This document shows, in pieces, positions 26,643 to 36,264 of a stretch of DNA of 64,000 bases. The notes under the pieces were generated by a model. It saw only the letters and a program-made list of their open reading frames with translations, was not told the DNA's origin and did no database searches. Position 1 is the stretch's first letter. The number at the start of each line of letters is the position of its first letter. Source of the stretch: Exiguobacterium acetylicum. Lineage in GTDB: Bacteria > Bacillota > Bacilli > Exiguobacteriales > Exiguobacteriaceae. The stretch covers positions 1 to 64,000 of the forward strand of contig NZ_CP081879.1 of NCBI RefSeq assembly GCF_022170825.1, written 5' to 3'. The translations under genes and the position numbers were made by a program.

Positions 26643-28331
26643 TCAAAGGACTCTGATCGTCTTGTCCTTACTCTTGTTACCAGACTTGTCTTGAGCTCGG
26701 ATGATCAGGACTGAACCGCCTTTTTGTTTTTTTATCTTCACCTTGAAGATACCTTTTCCATCGACCTTTCCTTCGCCGATTTTCTGTGAGCCGCGGAAGA
26801 CGGTTATCTTGGCGTCGGACTCTGCCTTCCCATTGACGGATCCGTCAGTGCGCTTCAGCTTGCTCACGCTCGATATCATCGGGGGAGTACGATCCGACAC
26901 GGTCACTTGTCGCTTAGCGCTTTGATTCCCTGAGCTGTCGACGGCGTGGACGGTCATCTTGGTACCCGCCTCTAATCCAATGATTTTGATGCTGTAGGCT
27001 CCCTTATTAGCGATCACGCTCCCGATGACATTGTCACCAATCTTTATGAACACCTTCGCACCGACTTCGGCACGGCCGCTAATCGTCGTCGACCGGTCAG
27101 ATACAGGATTCATCGTCGGGGCCGGCGGTGGTGTCTTGTCCAAGACGATGATCTTTCTAGGACTCCCGATATTGCCAGCCTTATCGATCGACTGGACAAG
27201 TAGCTCAGTGCCCGACTTCTGTTTCGCGATGACGATTCCGTATTTCCCGTCCTTACCGGCCGATTTCTCCCCGATGATCTTTTTACCTACCCGGATTTTG
27301 ACTTTCGCTCCCGGTTCCGTCCATCCACTGACCAGGGTGGAATGGTCCGAGAAATCATTCACAGTCGGAGGTGATGGAGGGGTCGTATCCTTGACGATGA
27401 TTTCAGTCACCTGACTGACGTTATCGGCGCGATCCACCGCCATGATTTTTAGTCTCGTCCCACCTTTTTGCGGAGGGATGACCACCTCGTACCCTGATTC
27501 CGATTCAACAGGAGAATAGCCGATTTCTTTATCGTCTACTTTTACATAAACAACCGATCCTGAGGAACCCCTTCCCTTAATGAGCGTGGTCCGATCAGTC
27601 ACTTCGAAAAACACGCTCGGAGTCGAGGGAGGACTAGCGTCTCTGACGATTATTGTCGTCTCCTTACTTCTATGATTCGATGTATCCGTCGCAGTGACGG
27701 TCAACGTCGTGTTCGCATCATTTCCGTATATGGATACTTTGAAACGTCCATCTTTCCCGACTACAGATTCCCCCCTGATGCTCGTTTGATGTTTGACGGT
27801 GATCGTAGTCCCGGGTTCAGCCGTACCGGTCACGTAAGAATACATATCCGTCACGTCATCGACCTGAGGAGCATCTGGCGGAGTGACATCCTTCACCGTC
27901 ATCCTCGTCTCCCCACCCACATTACCTTCCGCATCGATCACCATGACGATGGCCATCAATCCGGCTTGCTGTCTATCGACGATGAACTCGAATTCCCCGG
28001 TCCCGCTCGCCGTCACAGGTCCGAAGCTTTTCGTCCCTATCTTGAGGATGACAGTCGCGCGAGGCGCTACCTTTCCGCTCACGAGCGTCGTCTGGTCCGT
28101 TATATCGTTCACCACCGGGGGAGCGGGCGGTGTCGCATCCTTTTCGCCGACTCCTGATTCGTCGCTCGCATCTCTAGCCTGTATCGCTTTAGGTCTAGAA
28201 TCTCCAGAAGAAACACTCGTGGGACTAAACTTTTCATTTTGTGTGAAGGCGTTCGTCGTGACGGGCATGCCCGTCTGCATCGCGCCAATCAATAGACTCG
28301 TACTGATGAATAATCGCTTGAACCTTTCCAT
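26643..28331 (-). CDS. Secreted protein with seven tandem Big_6-type Ig repeats
   Basis: A 562-aa exported protein with a signal peptide (FKRLFISTSLLIGAMQ, cleavage near TNA). Then come about seven repeats of ~80 residues. Each begins TPPAPPVV/TPPSPPTVND, has D-TTLVSGK-EPGA-V-VKIG, and ends D-AGN-S--. This is the Big_6 bacterial Ig pattern. No cell-wall sorting motif is present. The open frame extends 32 codons upstream, but GGAGGT is correctly placed for the ATG at 28331. It lies 96 bases upstream of the related 713-aa gene on the same strand and may be co-transcribed with it. Repeats this regular are prone to copy-number change. Confidence 0.85.
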   Translation of the reverse strand: MERFKRLFISTSLLIGAMQTGMPVTTNAFTQNEKFSPTSVSSGDSRPKAIQARDASDESGVGEKDATPPAPPVVNDITDQTTLVSGKVAPRATVILKIGTKSFGPVTASGTGEFEFIVDRQQAGLMAIVMVIDAEGNVGGETRMTVKDVTPPDAPQVDDVTDMYSYVTGTAEPGTTITVKHQTSIRGESVVGKDGRFKVSIYGNDANTTLTVTATDTSNHRSKETTIIVRDASPPSTPSVFFEVTDRTTLIKGRGSSGSVVYVKVDDKEIGYSPVESESGYEVVIPPQKGGTRLKIMAVDRADNVSQVTEIIVKDTTPPSPPTVNDFSDHSTLVSGWTEPGAKVKIRVGKKIIGEKSAGKDGKYGIVIAKQKSGTELLVQSIDKAGNIGSPRKIIVLDKTPPPAPTMNPVSDRSTTISGRAEVGAKVFIKIGDNVIGSVIANKGAYSIKIIGLEAGTKMTVHAVDSSGNQSAKRQVTVSDRTPPMISSVSKLKRTDGSVNGKAESDAKITVFRGSQKIGEGKVDGKGIFKVKIKKQKGGSVLIIRAQDKSGNKSKDKTIRVL

Positions 28332-28584
28332 GAATACCTCCAAGATGAATTTTCTTTGCGTACCGCCCTCGCACTTGGTGAATGTGTCATGAGATGACGG
28401 TATTTTTCGCCGTATCACTAAAGTCATTATCCTTCTTCATAGATTCGATTGCACCATAGAAATGTATTTTTTTACTTTAGATTACTTTATCTTCTATATT
28501 CTTGTTTTTATCAAGAAGAAATCGTATACGGAGAACTTCATCGTTCTATTCGTTCGGATGATACGTCTGGATGAGTTGAACGAA

Positions 28585-28640
28585 AAAATAACTAAAACGT
28601 ATACATTTCGGCGTCGAAATGTATACGTTTTAGTTATTTT
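28585..28640. repeat. Palindrome copy C of the TTTCGACGTCGAAA-core family
   Basis: The 26-base arms AAAATAACTAAAACGTATAC... and the exact complement flank a 4-base centre GCGT. The inner part reads CATTTCGGCGTCGAAATG. It lies between the 3' end of the mannosylglycerate operon and the 5' end of the Ig-repeat gene, where it may terminate the operon. Confidence 0.9.
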
Positions 28641-28678
28641 CAATAATCCTTCATGCCGATTCGTTCTAGCACCATTGG

Positions 28679-29629
28679 TCAACTAAGGACGTAGGTATGC
28701 GCAGGGACATCACTCATGATCCATTCCAGCTCCCCCTCGATTTGAGACGACGTCCCGGCCAGAATCATGAGATGGTCTCCCTTGCTCACCTCGTATCGTC
28801 CGATTTTCCCCCTTCCGGACAGTATCGTGATGGCACGGAAACGATTTAGCGTTTTTAACTCGAAGCCTCTCGATGCTCGGACATGGTATACGTTGAACTC
28901 CGGGACCTCCACCAATCTTCTGATGCATCCACCATCCACTTGACGGATGGTCGTCTCTGGACTACGGGGCATGTGAGGGATGGTCGTGACGGAAATCGCC
29001 TTATCGAGATGAAGTTCGCGTTGATTTCCTGCCGCATCCTCTCGTTCGAAGTCATACAATCGATAGGTCGTGTCGGAAGACTGTTGCGTCTCTAGGATCA
29101 CGATTCCCTTTCCGATTGCATGGATTGTACCGCTAGGAACGAAGAAGAAATCTCCTTTTTTTACAGGCTGACGTGTGAGCAGTCGCCTCCACTCCCCGGC
29201 GTCCACTCGGTCGCACATCTCCTCCTTCGTTCGAGCGGTGTGACCGATGATGATTTCCGCGCCCTCTTCCGCCTCTACTACGTACCAACACTCCGTCTTA
29301 CCGTATGACACCCCCTCCAATTCCTGAGCCTGCAGATCGTCAGGATGGACCTGGACGGAGAGGTCGTCGGCCGCATCCAATATTTTGACGAGCAAGGGGA
29401 ACGTATCGCTAGAATATTCTCCGAACAGGTGACGTTCGTGCTCCCACAAATCTGCCAACGTCCTCCCTTCGTACAAACCATCCATGACGATACTCTCACC
29501 ATTCGGATGAGCGGAAATCCCCCAGCATTCACCTATCTGGTTCGCCGGAAGGGAATAGCCGAATCGTGACGCGAGTTTCTCCCCACCCCATAGTCGTTCT
29601 TGGAACACGGGTTCCATCTTCAATATCAT
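28679..29629 (-). CDS. manA: Mannose-6-phosphate isomerase, class I
   Basis: A 316-aa zinc enzyme interconverting mannose-6-P and fructose-6-P. The zinc and active-site motifs are visible: VQVHPDD, GKTECWYV and GTIHAIGKG, with the start EPVFQERLWGG typical of the short Firmicutes form. The ATG at 29629 is chosen because AAAGGATG is spaced eight bases upstream. It directly follows the glycerate kinase and closes the mannosylglycerate operon, where it channels the mannose-6-P released by the GH38 hydrolase into glycolysis. It is a separate copy from the fused isomerase at 15421. Confidence 0.94.
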   Translation of the reverse strand: MILKMEPVFQERLWGGEKLASRFGYSLPANQIGECWGISAHPNGESIVMDGLYEGRTLADLWEHERHLFGEYSSDTFPLLVKILDAADDLSVQVHPDDLQAQELEGVSYGKTECWYVVEAEEGAEIIIGHTARTKEEMCDRVDAGEWRRLLTRQPVKKGDFFFVPSGTIHAIGKGIVILETQQSSDTTYRLYDFEREDAAGNQRELHLDKAISVTTIPHMPRSPETTIRQVDGGCIRRLVEVPEFNVYHVRASRGFELKTLNRFRAITILSGRGKIGRYEVSKGDHLMILAGTSSQIEGELEWIMSDVPAHTYVLS

Positions 29630-29634
29630 GTGTC

Positions 29635-30780
29635 TCATCCTTTCCGAGTAGAGTTCCATAACATATAACAGTGAGCCGCCTTTTCTTTCAGTGCATGGAA
29701 CGCGATATCGGGTTCCATCATTTCATCAAGATTCATCGGTCCGGTGGCAATCGAATGTGCCGAGATGTTTCCTTTGCTCATCAGTTCGACCGCAGGGATG
29801 TCGACACCCCCTCCGATCAGGATGACTGGAACATCTTGTGCGCTTCCCGTACTAGCGATGGCCATCGGTAGTTTTCCTTTCAAGGTCTGTGAGTCAATCT
29901 TCCCTTCGCCGGAGAACATCAAGGAGAAGGATGCCTCTTTCTTCCGCACACCGTTCGCGTCTAGTACGAGACCTGCTCCGGATGCGAAAGTCCCGTCGAG
30001 GAATGCCGCGAATGCTCCACCTAGTCCGCCTGCCGCACCGCTGCCTGGTATTCGTTGGAGGTCGATTCGTCTCTCCTTGAGGATGACCGTCGCCATACGA
30101 TGTAACCCATCATCGAGTAGTCGGATTTCCTCGATGCTCGCCCCTTTCTGCGGACCATATACATGGGCAGCCCCTTCCTTGCCAAAGAACGGGTTCTCTA
30201 CATCGCAGACGATGGTGAAAGAACATCCCTCGAGCGAGGTGCGCTTCTTCGTATCGTCGATTCGATGGATGCGATGGAGAAGACCTGTGCCATCTATCCT
30301 CTCCTCATCCTCGTCGAAGAATTCGATTCCGAGTGCTCGCAACATACCGAATCCACCATCCGTCGTCGCACTTCCGCCGAGGCCGACGAACAGATGCTTC
30401 GCTCCCTTCTCGACGGCTGCGAGGATGAGCTCTCCCACCCCGAACGTGGTCGCATGGACGGGATTCCGACGGTTTTCCGGAATCTCGGGAAGACCGCATG
30501 CCTCGGCCACCTCGACGACGCCAATCTGTGTCGAGGGGTTGAATCCGTACGTCGCCGTCCTCGGGGACCCTAGTGCATCAAGGACCGTATGCTCGTATAG
30601 TTCCAGATTGAAAGGATGTCGCAGGGCCTCAATCGTCCCTTCCCCACCGTCCGCGACGGTAACGGTATGGACGTGTTCCGACGGGTTGATGAGGTGGATG
30701 CCTTCCCGGATTGCCCGATTCGCCTCGGATGAGCTCAGGCTTCCCTTGAAGGAGTCCATCGCCACTAAAATCGTCATCAT
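29635..30780 (-). CDS. glxK: Glycerate kinase (GlxK/GarK family)
   Basis: A 381-aa kinase of the PF02595 family that phosphorylates D-glycerate, usually to 2-phosphoglycerate. It starts TILVAMDSFKGSLSSSEANRAI. Other family blocks are ADGGEGT (about 45), HLFVGLGGSATTDGGFGML (about 130) and FSGEGKIDSQTLKGK (about 285). GGGAGGG precedes the start; either of the first two ATGs could be used. It follows the GH38 gene after a hairpin and uses the glycerate produced by it, sending it to glycolysis. Confidence 0.95.
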   Translation of the reverse strand: MMTILVAMDSFKGSLSSSEANRAIREGIHLINPSEHVHTVTVADGGEGTIEALRHPFNLELYEHTVLDALGSPRTATYGFNPSTQIGVVEVAEACGLPEIPENRRNPVHATTFGVGELILAAVEKGAKHLFVGLGGSATTDGGFGMLRALGIEFFDEDEERIDGTGLLHRIHRIDDTKKRTSLEGCSFTIVCDVENPFFGKEGAAHVYGPQKGASIEEIRLLDDGLHRMATVILKERRIDLQRIPGSGAAGGLGGAFAAFLDGTFASGAGLVLDANGVRKKEASFSLMFSGEGKIDSQTLKGKLPMAIASTGSAQDVPVILIGGGVDIPAVELMSKGNISAHSIATGPMNLDEMMEPDIAFHALKEKAAHCYMLWNSTRKG

Positions 30781-30802
30781 GTTCCCTCCCTGTGTATAGG
30801 AA

Positions 30803-30828
30803 ACGGGGCATGCGTAAACATGCCCCGT
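30803..30828 (-). terminator. Intercistronic hairpin between mngB and glxK
   Basis: ACGGGGCATG and CATGCCCCGT form a 10-bp GC-rich stem with a six-base loop. There is no T-run, so it more likely stabilises mRNA or tunes expression inside the operon than terminates it. Confidence 0.6.
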
Positions 30829-30834
30829 CCAGCG

Positions 30835-33462
30835 TCATTTCATTAAGATGGTCTTGAGTTGGTTCGGCTTCAGCAAGTATTCACCGCCTCCGACGGTAGC
30901 ACGGACGTCCTTTGGTCCCTCTTCGTTCAAGTCCACCTCGAAGAGATGCTTGGGCAGTCCTGCCTCGAACGATAAGGGGAGCGGACGGTCCGTCGGATTG
31001 TATACGCGTAGGATGAGACCTTCATCCTGTTCCGCTTTTTTTAAGGTACTCATGATCAGACCATTATCCGATAGACTGAAGAGACCATTCGATGCCTTCA
31101 GTCGAAGCCCTGTCGGGTTCAAGCGCATCGCGTCATGCGGAATCTTGTTGTAGGTCACGAACGGTGTCAAATGCCGTTTTGCGACCGAGGACAGCTTGTC
31201 CTCCGGCGTGAGCACCGTGATTCCGAATCCGAATGAATGAGTTCCGATCATCTGTGAATCCGGCGTCGGCAACTTGATGCCAGAAGGTCGTCCTGGACGC
31301 CGGACGAGCTCTTCCTTTCCGAGGACTCCGACGCTCCGGAACAGTGTCACCGCGATGGTCGGTGACGGCGATGGGATTACTTCGAATTCTCGTGAACTGT
31401 TCGTGATGACGCCGAGTCCCCGTCTCGTCTCGTCATCTCGCACGCCGACATACGACAACATCGGGAAGATTCCGTCTGGTCGTTCGTCCCATCCTTCTCT
31501 CTCCCAAACCTGTAAGGCGTCATCGATGAATGGTCGCTTGATTTCACCGAATTGATGGTCGGAGAAGGAGGACTGCGCCTGTAACGTCGTCGGGAGGTGG
31601 AATCGCAGACGATGGTCGTTCGTTTCATTGTCGACCGAGACTGTAAGACCAATCACGGGCTCGTCCTCGATGAAGTCCAGTTCCAGCACTACCTTCAATC
31701 GACTGGAGGAATGACCTTCCTTCCGTTCCTCGAGATTCCGAGGAACCTTCAAGTCATGAATGATTTTCAAGCGCGTTCCGCTTACTGAATCCAATCTCTC
31801 GATTGACGGTCGGCTGGACTGAGATGTGATCGGTCGGTCCCCTACGAGTGGCGAGAAATCATACTCATCCCCGTCATCACCGCTGTCCTCGAGGAGCAGA
31901 AGCCCTTCGAACGACTGCCCGGTCCGTCGATCAATCAAATCAATCGTCCCGTTCGGTTTGACTGATACCTCATAGAATTCAGTCTTGATTCTATCTTCAA
32001 TCACTGTCTCAGACGTGACCGCTATTTCCGATTGATGACCTGATGACGAGGCCGCTACCACGAACAACGTGTCATAGGACAACGCAGGTAGTGGAATCTG
32101 TATTTCAATCGTGTACTTGTAGAAGGGTTCGTAGTCTCCATAATGCACGATTTGTCGATCAATCAGACCAGGATCGAGGATGCTACGTTCGAGCACGTGA
32201 TGTGGGACGACCTCCCCTACCTCCGTCTCGAGTCGGAACTCTTCGAGCTTCGTGATCACCTCTGTTCGTACTACCTTACGGTCCGCATGAGGAGACAGGT
32301 TGAAGAACGTCAAACGGTCTTCTCCTCGTTCCGTCTCGATCGAGTCGACGATTTTTCGTTTGTAGAACGTAATCAGCTGGTCTGTCTTCTCGTCAGCGAT
32401 GAAGAAACGGTTGGCGATTTCCTGATGGACCTTGTCCGAACAGCAGCAGCCGATGCTATCGTGCGCGTGGTTCTTCATGATTTCCTTCCAGATCAGTTCG
32501 ACGAGCCCATGATGATATTCGATTCCTAGCTTGTAGGCCAGGCTCATCAATGGTTCAAGCGTATTCGTCAGCTTATTCTCGATCATCGTGTTCATGGTCT
32601 TGATGTCCATCCGCGTCGAATAGATGCTCCGGTGTACACGCATGTACTTCCCGTCCAAGAACTCTCCTGAAATCGTCGGGAGATTGAGTTGCCGTTCCAG
32701 CTGTTCGAACACGTTCTCGTAGCGACTCAGGAAGAATTCACGTTCCGGGTAGAGTCGATGCAACCGGGTGATGACTTCCGTGATGTTCTGTTGGAGTGGC
32801 ATTTGGTCGTGTCCGTTCGGCAACAGGAGATGGTCTCCTGTCGCACCGCGATCAAGGACCGGTAGATACTTATCCATCCGCTTCTTCAACGCCTGCTCTT
32901 CCGTCGGGAGATATTTACCGATGGCGTAACCGAGGGGCATCAACTGGACCAATACCTTCGATCCATCATCGGATATCCAGTAGAACTCCGTCTTGTCAGT
33001 CCCGTGTCGCTCGGAAGTCCCTCGCCAGAAGATGGAGCGCGTTATTCCGAAACCGTTCAGAATCATCGGCATCTGGGCAGATTGTCCGAAGGAGTCCGGA
33101 AGATAGCCGATTTCCATGTGAGGACCGAACTCTCGCGAGTCCTTGATTCCGTATAGTAGGTTCCGGACGATTGATTCCCCACCGACGATCATCTCATCGG
33201 TCTGTGTATACCAAGGACCGATGATCAACTTGTTCGCCTGGACCAATCGTTTGATTCGATCGCGATTCTCTGGCTTCACTGCGAGATAGTCTTCTAGGAT
33301 TGACGTTTGCCCGTCGAGGACGTAGTAGGGATAAGCCTCGTCCGTCTCTAGGCGATGCATGATTTCCTCTAAGTTATTGACGAGTAGGATTCGTGATTCT
33401 TCCGTCGAGAAGTACCATTCCCGGTCCCAGTGCATATGTGGCACGACATGAACTTGTTTCAT
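30835..33462 (-). CDS. mngB: Mannosylglycerate hydrolase, GH38 (MngB-like)
   Basis: An 875-aa alpha-mannosidase of family GH38, the same size as E. coli MngB (877). The N-terminal catalytic domain has HVVPHMHWDREWYFS with zinc ligands His and Asp, and GYLPDSFGQSAQMP with the nucleophile Asp. C-terminal beta domains follow. In this context (PTS EIIABC before, glycerate kinase and ManA after) it should hydrolyse 2-O-(6-phospho-mannosyl)-D-glycerate to mannose-6-P and glycerate. AAAGGAG precedes the ATG. It begins 13 bases after the PTS gene stop. Confidence 0.92.
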   Translation of the reverse strand: MKQVHVVPHMHWDREWYFSTEESRILLVNNLEEIMHRLETDEAYPYYVLDGQTSILEDYLAVKPENRDRIKRLVQANKLIIGPWYTQTDEMIVGGESIVRNLLYGIKDSREFGPHMEIGYLPDSFGQSAQMPMILNGFGITRSIFWRGTSERHGTDKTEFYWISDDGSKVLVQLMPLGYAIGKYLPTEEQALKKRMDKYLPVLDRGATGDHLLLPNGHDQMPLQQNITEVITRLHRLYPEREFFLSRYENVFEQLERQLNLPTISGEFLDGKYMRVHRSIYSTRMDIKTMNTMIENKLTNTLEPLMSLAYKLGIEYHHGLVELIWKEIMKNHAHDSIGCCCSDKVHQEIANRFFIADEKTDQLITFYKRKIVDSIETERGEDRLTFFNLSPHADRKVVRTEVITKLEEFRLETEVGEVVPHHVLERSILDPGLIDRQIVHYGDYEPFYKYTIEIQIPLPALSYDTLFVVAASSSGHQSEIAVTSETVIEDRIKTEFYEVSVKPNGTIDLIDRRTGQSFEGLLLLEDSGDDGDEYDFSPLVGDRPITSQSSRPSIERLDSVSGTRLKIIHDLKVPRNLEERKEGHSSSRLKVVLELDFIEDEPVIGLTVSVDNETNDHRLRFHLPTTLQAQSSFSDHQFGEIKRPFIDDALQVWEREGWDERPDGIFPMLSYVGVRDDETRRGLGVITNSSREFEVIPSPSPTIAVTLFRSVGVLGKEELVRRPGRPSGIKLPTPDSQMIGTHSFGFGITVLTPEDKLSSVAKRHLTPFVTYNKIPHDAMRLNPTGLRLKASNGLFSLSDNGLIMSTLKKAEQDEGLILRVYNPTDRPLPLSFEAGLPKHLFEVDLNEEGPKDVRATVGGGEYLLKPNQLKTILMK

Positions 33463-33475
33463 TCGACTCTCTCCT

Positions 33476-35410
33476 TTATGCGGCGCGTTTCATCTCTTTC
33501 GCCAACTTATCTTTTTTGTGTTTTCTCGTGTATAACAGCAAGAACGTGGAAATGACGGCCCCTATCAAGGCTGCCCCGAACCATACGACCGCACCGAACA
33601 GGAAGGATTGACCTTGTAACAAGGCAAGGGAGAAGATCCCTGCCCCTGGAACGTTCAATCCGATTCCGAAATAGGCGACGATGGCCCCCGTCACGGCTGA
33701 ACCCGCGACGAGCGAAGGGATGACGCGCAAGGGATCATTGATCATGAACGGGATTGCTCCTTCCGTGATCCCAGCAAGACCGAGGAGCCACGTCTGCTTT
33801 CCGATTTCCTGTTCTTCTTTCGTGAAGAGTCCTTTACCGATTCTTGTCGACAAGGTCACCGAAAAGGCGGAGACCATTTTTACCGAAGCGAAAGCGGCAT
33901 AGGGGATGAAATTCCCACTCGCCATCGCACCGATACAGAACGTGTAGGCAGCCTTGTTGATCGGACCACCGAGGTCGAAGGACACCATGGCTCCGATAAT
34001 CGCACCGAGAAAGAGTGCATTAGCACCCTCGAGTCCACTCAACCACTCAAGTAAGCCGTTGTTCAGGGCGGCAAGCGGACGACCGACGACGAACAGCATG
34101 ACGGCTCCGACGAACAGCGTCCCGACGACGGGATAGACCCAGAAACTGATGAATCCAGCGAACGTCCCTTGAGGTTTGACCTTCGCTTTCAAGAACTTCA
34201 GGAAATAACCAGCTAAGAGACCACCGAGCATCCCACCGAGGAAGCCACTACCAATCAAGTTGGCGGCAACACCTGCCGCGAAGCCTGGTCCAAGAGCGGG
34301 TTTATCCGCAATCGAGTACGCCATGTAAGCAGCGAGTATCGGAATCATCAATTGACCGAGGAGCGAACCTCCCAGCTGACGTAAGAGCCATAGCCAGGAC
34401 CCTTCCTCTGCATAAAGGTCTTGTAAGTCAAAGATCTGGGAGATGAAGACGGCGACGGCGAGCGTCATACCACCCGCGACGATGATTGGGATGATATGCG
34501 AGATACCGGTCAGAAGAGAACTCTTGACTTCCGTTCTCCACGATTGCTTCTCTTCTTGCACATAATCAGACTGATTCGATTTAGGCGACTCATCCAGCTG
34601 AGTCCGACTGCCTTTCTCGACAGCCGTCTCGAGTAGCTTACGTGCGTTTCGTAACGGCGAAGCGACCGACGTCTTCACCTTCGGGAGTCGACCGAAACGG
34701 TCCTCCTCTTTGACTGATACATCGACAGCGTAGATGATTGCGACGGCTCGATCGATGTCTCGTCTCGTATGACGATCCTCGATGCCGTTCGCACCCTGCT
34801 TCTCAACCTTCACTTCGACACCTAGTTCTCGTCCTGCTTTGACGAGCGCTTCTGCTGCCATGTAGGTATGTGCGATTCCTGCCGGACATGCCGTCACACC
34901 GAGGACGAGAGGCGTGTCCTCGTCCAATCGAGTTGATGAGGCCTCTTCTACGTCGAGTTGATCCAGGCGTCGCTCGAGTTCTTTTGCCGTCGAGGCAGTC
35001 AGAAGGCGATCCTTGTACGATTCGTCCGTCAGTCTGGTGACGAACTCGGACAGCAAGGCGAGATGCGTCGAACCTGCCTCCGACGTCGGTATCGCGAGCA
35101 GGATGACGAGTTCGACACGGTTCTCCGGATCGAGGCTCTCCCAATCCAGGACAGGCTTCTCGAGCGTCGCGATGGCGAACGAGGCCTTCAGGACCGTATC
35201 GGATTTACCGTGAGGAATCGCGAGTCCGCCCTCGAATCCTGTAGGGGATAACGCCTCCCGGTCCATCACCGCTTGATAGAATGCTGTCTCTGATGCGATA
35301 CTTCCGTTCTGTTTCAATTGATGGATCAGGAAACGAATCACCTCATCCTTCGTTCGAAATGATTGATGGACATGTAAGAGTGACAGGGATGTGCTTTCCT
35401 TTAATAACAT
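33476..35410 (-). CDS. mngA: PTS fructose-like EIIABC, mannosylglycerate-specific (MngA-like)
   Basis: A 644-aa single-chain PTS transporter (E. coli MngA is 658). The order is EIIA (about 1-150, phospho-His in GLAIPHGKS), EIIB (about 170-265, phospho-Cys in LGVTACPAGIAHTYMAAEAL), then EIIC (about 295-635, nine or so helices, including SFDLGGPINKAAYTF). It imports and phosphorylates its sugar at the expense of PEP. The class is fructose-like; specificity for mannosylglycerate is inferred from the neighbouring GH38, glycerate kinase and ManA genes. AGGAGGGG precedes the ATG. The leader contains a hairpin and a dyad that may bind the RpiR regulator. Confidence 0.9.
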   Translation of the reverse strand: MLLKESTSLSLLHVHQSFRTKDEVIRFLIHQLKQNGSIASETAFYQAVMDREALSPTGFEGGLAIPHGKSDTVLKASFAIATLEKPVLDWESLDPENRVELVILLAIPTSEAGSTHLALLSEFVTRLTDESYKDRLLTASTAKELERRLDQLDVEEASSTRLDEDTPLVLGVTACPAGIAHTYMAAEALVKAGRELGVEVKVEKQGANGIEDRHTRRDIDRAVAIIYAVDVSVKEEDRFGRLPKVKTSVASPLRNARKLLETAVEKGSRTQLDESPKSNQSDYVQEEKQSWRTEVKSSLLTGISHIIPIIVAGGMTLAVAVFISQIFDLQDLYAEEGSWLWLLRQLGGSLLGQLMIPILAAYMAYSIADKPALGPGFAAGVAANLIGSGFLGGMLGGLLAGYFLKFLKAKVKPQGTFAGFISFWVYPVVGTLFVGAVMLFVVGRPLAALNNGLLEWLSGLEGANALFLGAIIGAMVSFDLGGPINKAAYTFCIGAMASGNFIPYAAFASVKMVSAFSVTLSTRIGKGLFTKEEQEIGKQTWLLGLAGITEGAIPFMINDPLRVIPSLVAGSAVTGAIVAYFGIGLNVPGAGIFSLALLQGQSFLFGAVVWFGAALIGAVISTFLLLYTRKHKKDKLAKEMKRAA

Positions 35411-35465
35411 GGCTTTCGCCCCTCCTCATAGTCTTGCATTGGCTTGATGAGACTAGTGTAGCAAC

Positions 35466-35496
35466 AAAAAAAGGAGAAGATGGATTCTTCTCCTTT
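35466..35496 (-). terminator. Terminator or attenuator between rpiR-type gene and mngA
   Basis: AAAGGAGAA and TTCTCCTTT form a stem. On the minus strand a T-run follows. It may end the regulator transcript, or act in the leader of the PTS operon. Confidence 0.65.
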
Positions 35497-35527
35497 CTGC
35501 ACATCGATTATGAATGTAAGGGTTTTC

Positions 35528-35545
35528 ATGTGTATTTATACACAT
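35528..35545 (-). promoter_or_regulatory. Perfect dyad, candidate RpiR-type operator
   Basis: ATGTGTAT-TT-ATACACAT is a perfect 18-bp dyad. It touches the stop codon of the regulator and lies about 120 bases before mngA, where a sugar-responsive operator would be expected. Confidence 0.45.
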
Positions 35546-36264
35546 CACATGTATGCCTTCCAGTAGCCCTCCAGTAGTCTTCGTAGCAAGTAAAAAATCG
35601 GTGTCGGGTCCGTCACGTTGTGTTGCCGATGGTAGGTTGGCGGTGAAGAAAAATAGAGCGTATGATTCGCGAGCCGCTGCAGCGTATTCTTTCGGAAGTC
35701 CGTGATGGAAATCATCTTGATACCGCGTTCCTTGGCGCGATCGGCTACCTCGATGATTTGAGCACTCTCTCCCGAAACCGAGATCAGCACCAATAAATCC
35801 TTAGGGGACATCGCCTCGAGTTCGGATAACGTGTTGTGACGATGCATGTTGAACTCACACTTCTTGTTCGCGACCCTATATCCATTCATCAGATACTCGC
35901 AATAGATGGCAGAATCCCCGATGCCGTAAATCAACACTCGTGGCGCTTGCATGATGAGATGGTTGATGTCCTCCATCTTCTCGGGATCGAGCAGTTCACG
36001 TGTCTTGTTCAGATGATCCATCCCCTGCTGGTCATCATCCTGTTCGTTCTTGATGGCATTCTTCATATGTGAGAAGCCATCATATCCTAGCTTGCGTGAT
36101 AGTCTGACGATGGTGTTCGGTACCGTATAGACGTTTTCTGCTAATACTTGTATAGACATCGTCATGACATGTTCGATGTGCCCGAGCATATATTCGACGA
36201 TCTGATCGTCCGTGTCGTTCAGTTGATATTCATATTTATCTATCCGTTCCTTGAAAGTCAACAT
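35545..36264 (-). CDS. RpiR/MurR-family regulator of the mannosylglycerate operon
   Basis: A 239-aa regulator. The N-terminal HTH (about 1-75) has the family pattern DQIVEYMLGH, then SIQVLAENVYTVPNTIVRLSRKLGYDGFSHMK. A C-terminal SIS domain (about 105-225; RVLIYGIGDSAIY, LVLISVSGESAQIIEVADRAK) would bind a phosphosugar such as mannose-6-P or mannosylglycerate-P. The ATG at 36264 follows AGGAGGAG. It is directly upstream of the PTS gene on the same strand. E. coli uses a GntR-type MngR at this pathway, so the regulator class differs here. Confidence 0.9.
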   Translation of the reverse strand: MLTFKERIDKYEYQLNDTDDQIVEYMLGHIEHVMTMSIQVLAENVYTVPNTIVRLSRKLGYDGFSHMKNAIKNEQDDDQQGMDHLNKTRELLDPEKMEDINHLIMQAPRVLIYGIGDSAIYCEYLMNGYRVANKKCEFNMHRHNTLSELEAMSPKDLLVLISVSGESAQIIEVADRAKERGIKMISITDFRKNTLQRLANHTLYFSSPPTYHRQHNVTDPTPIFYLLRRLLEGYWKAYM

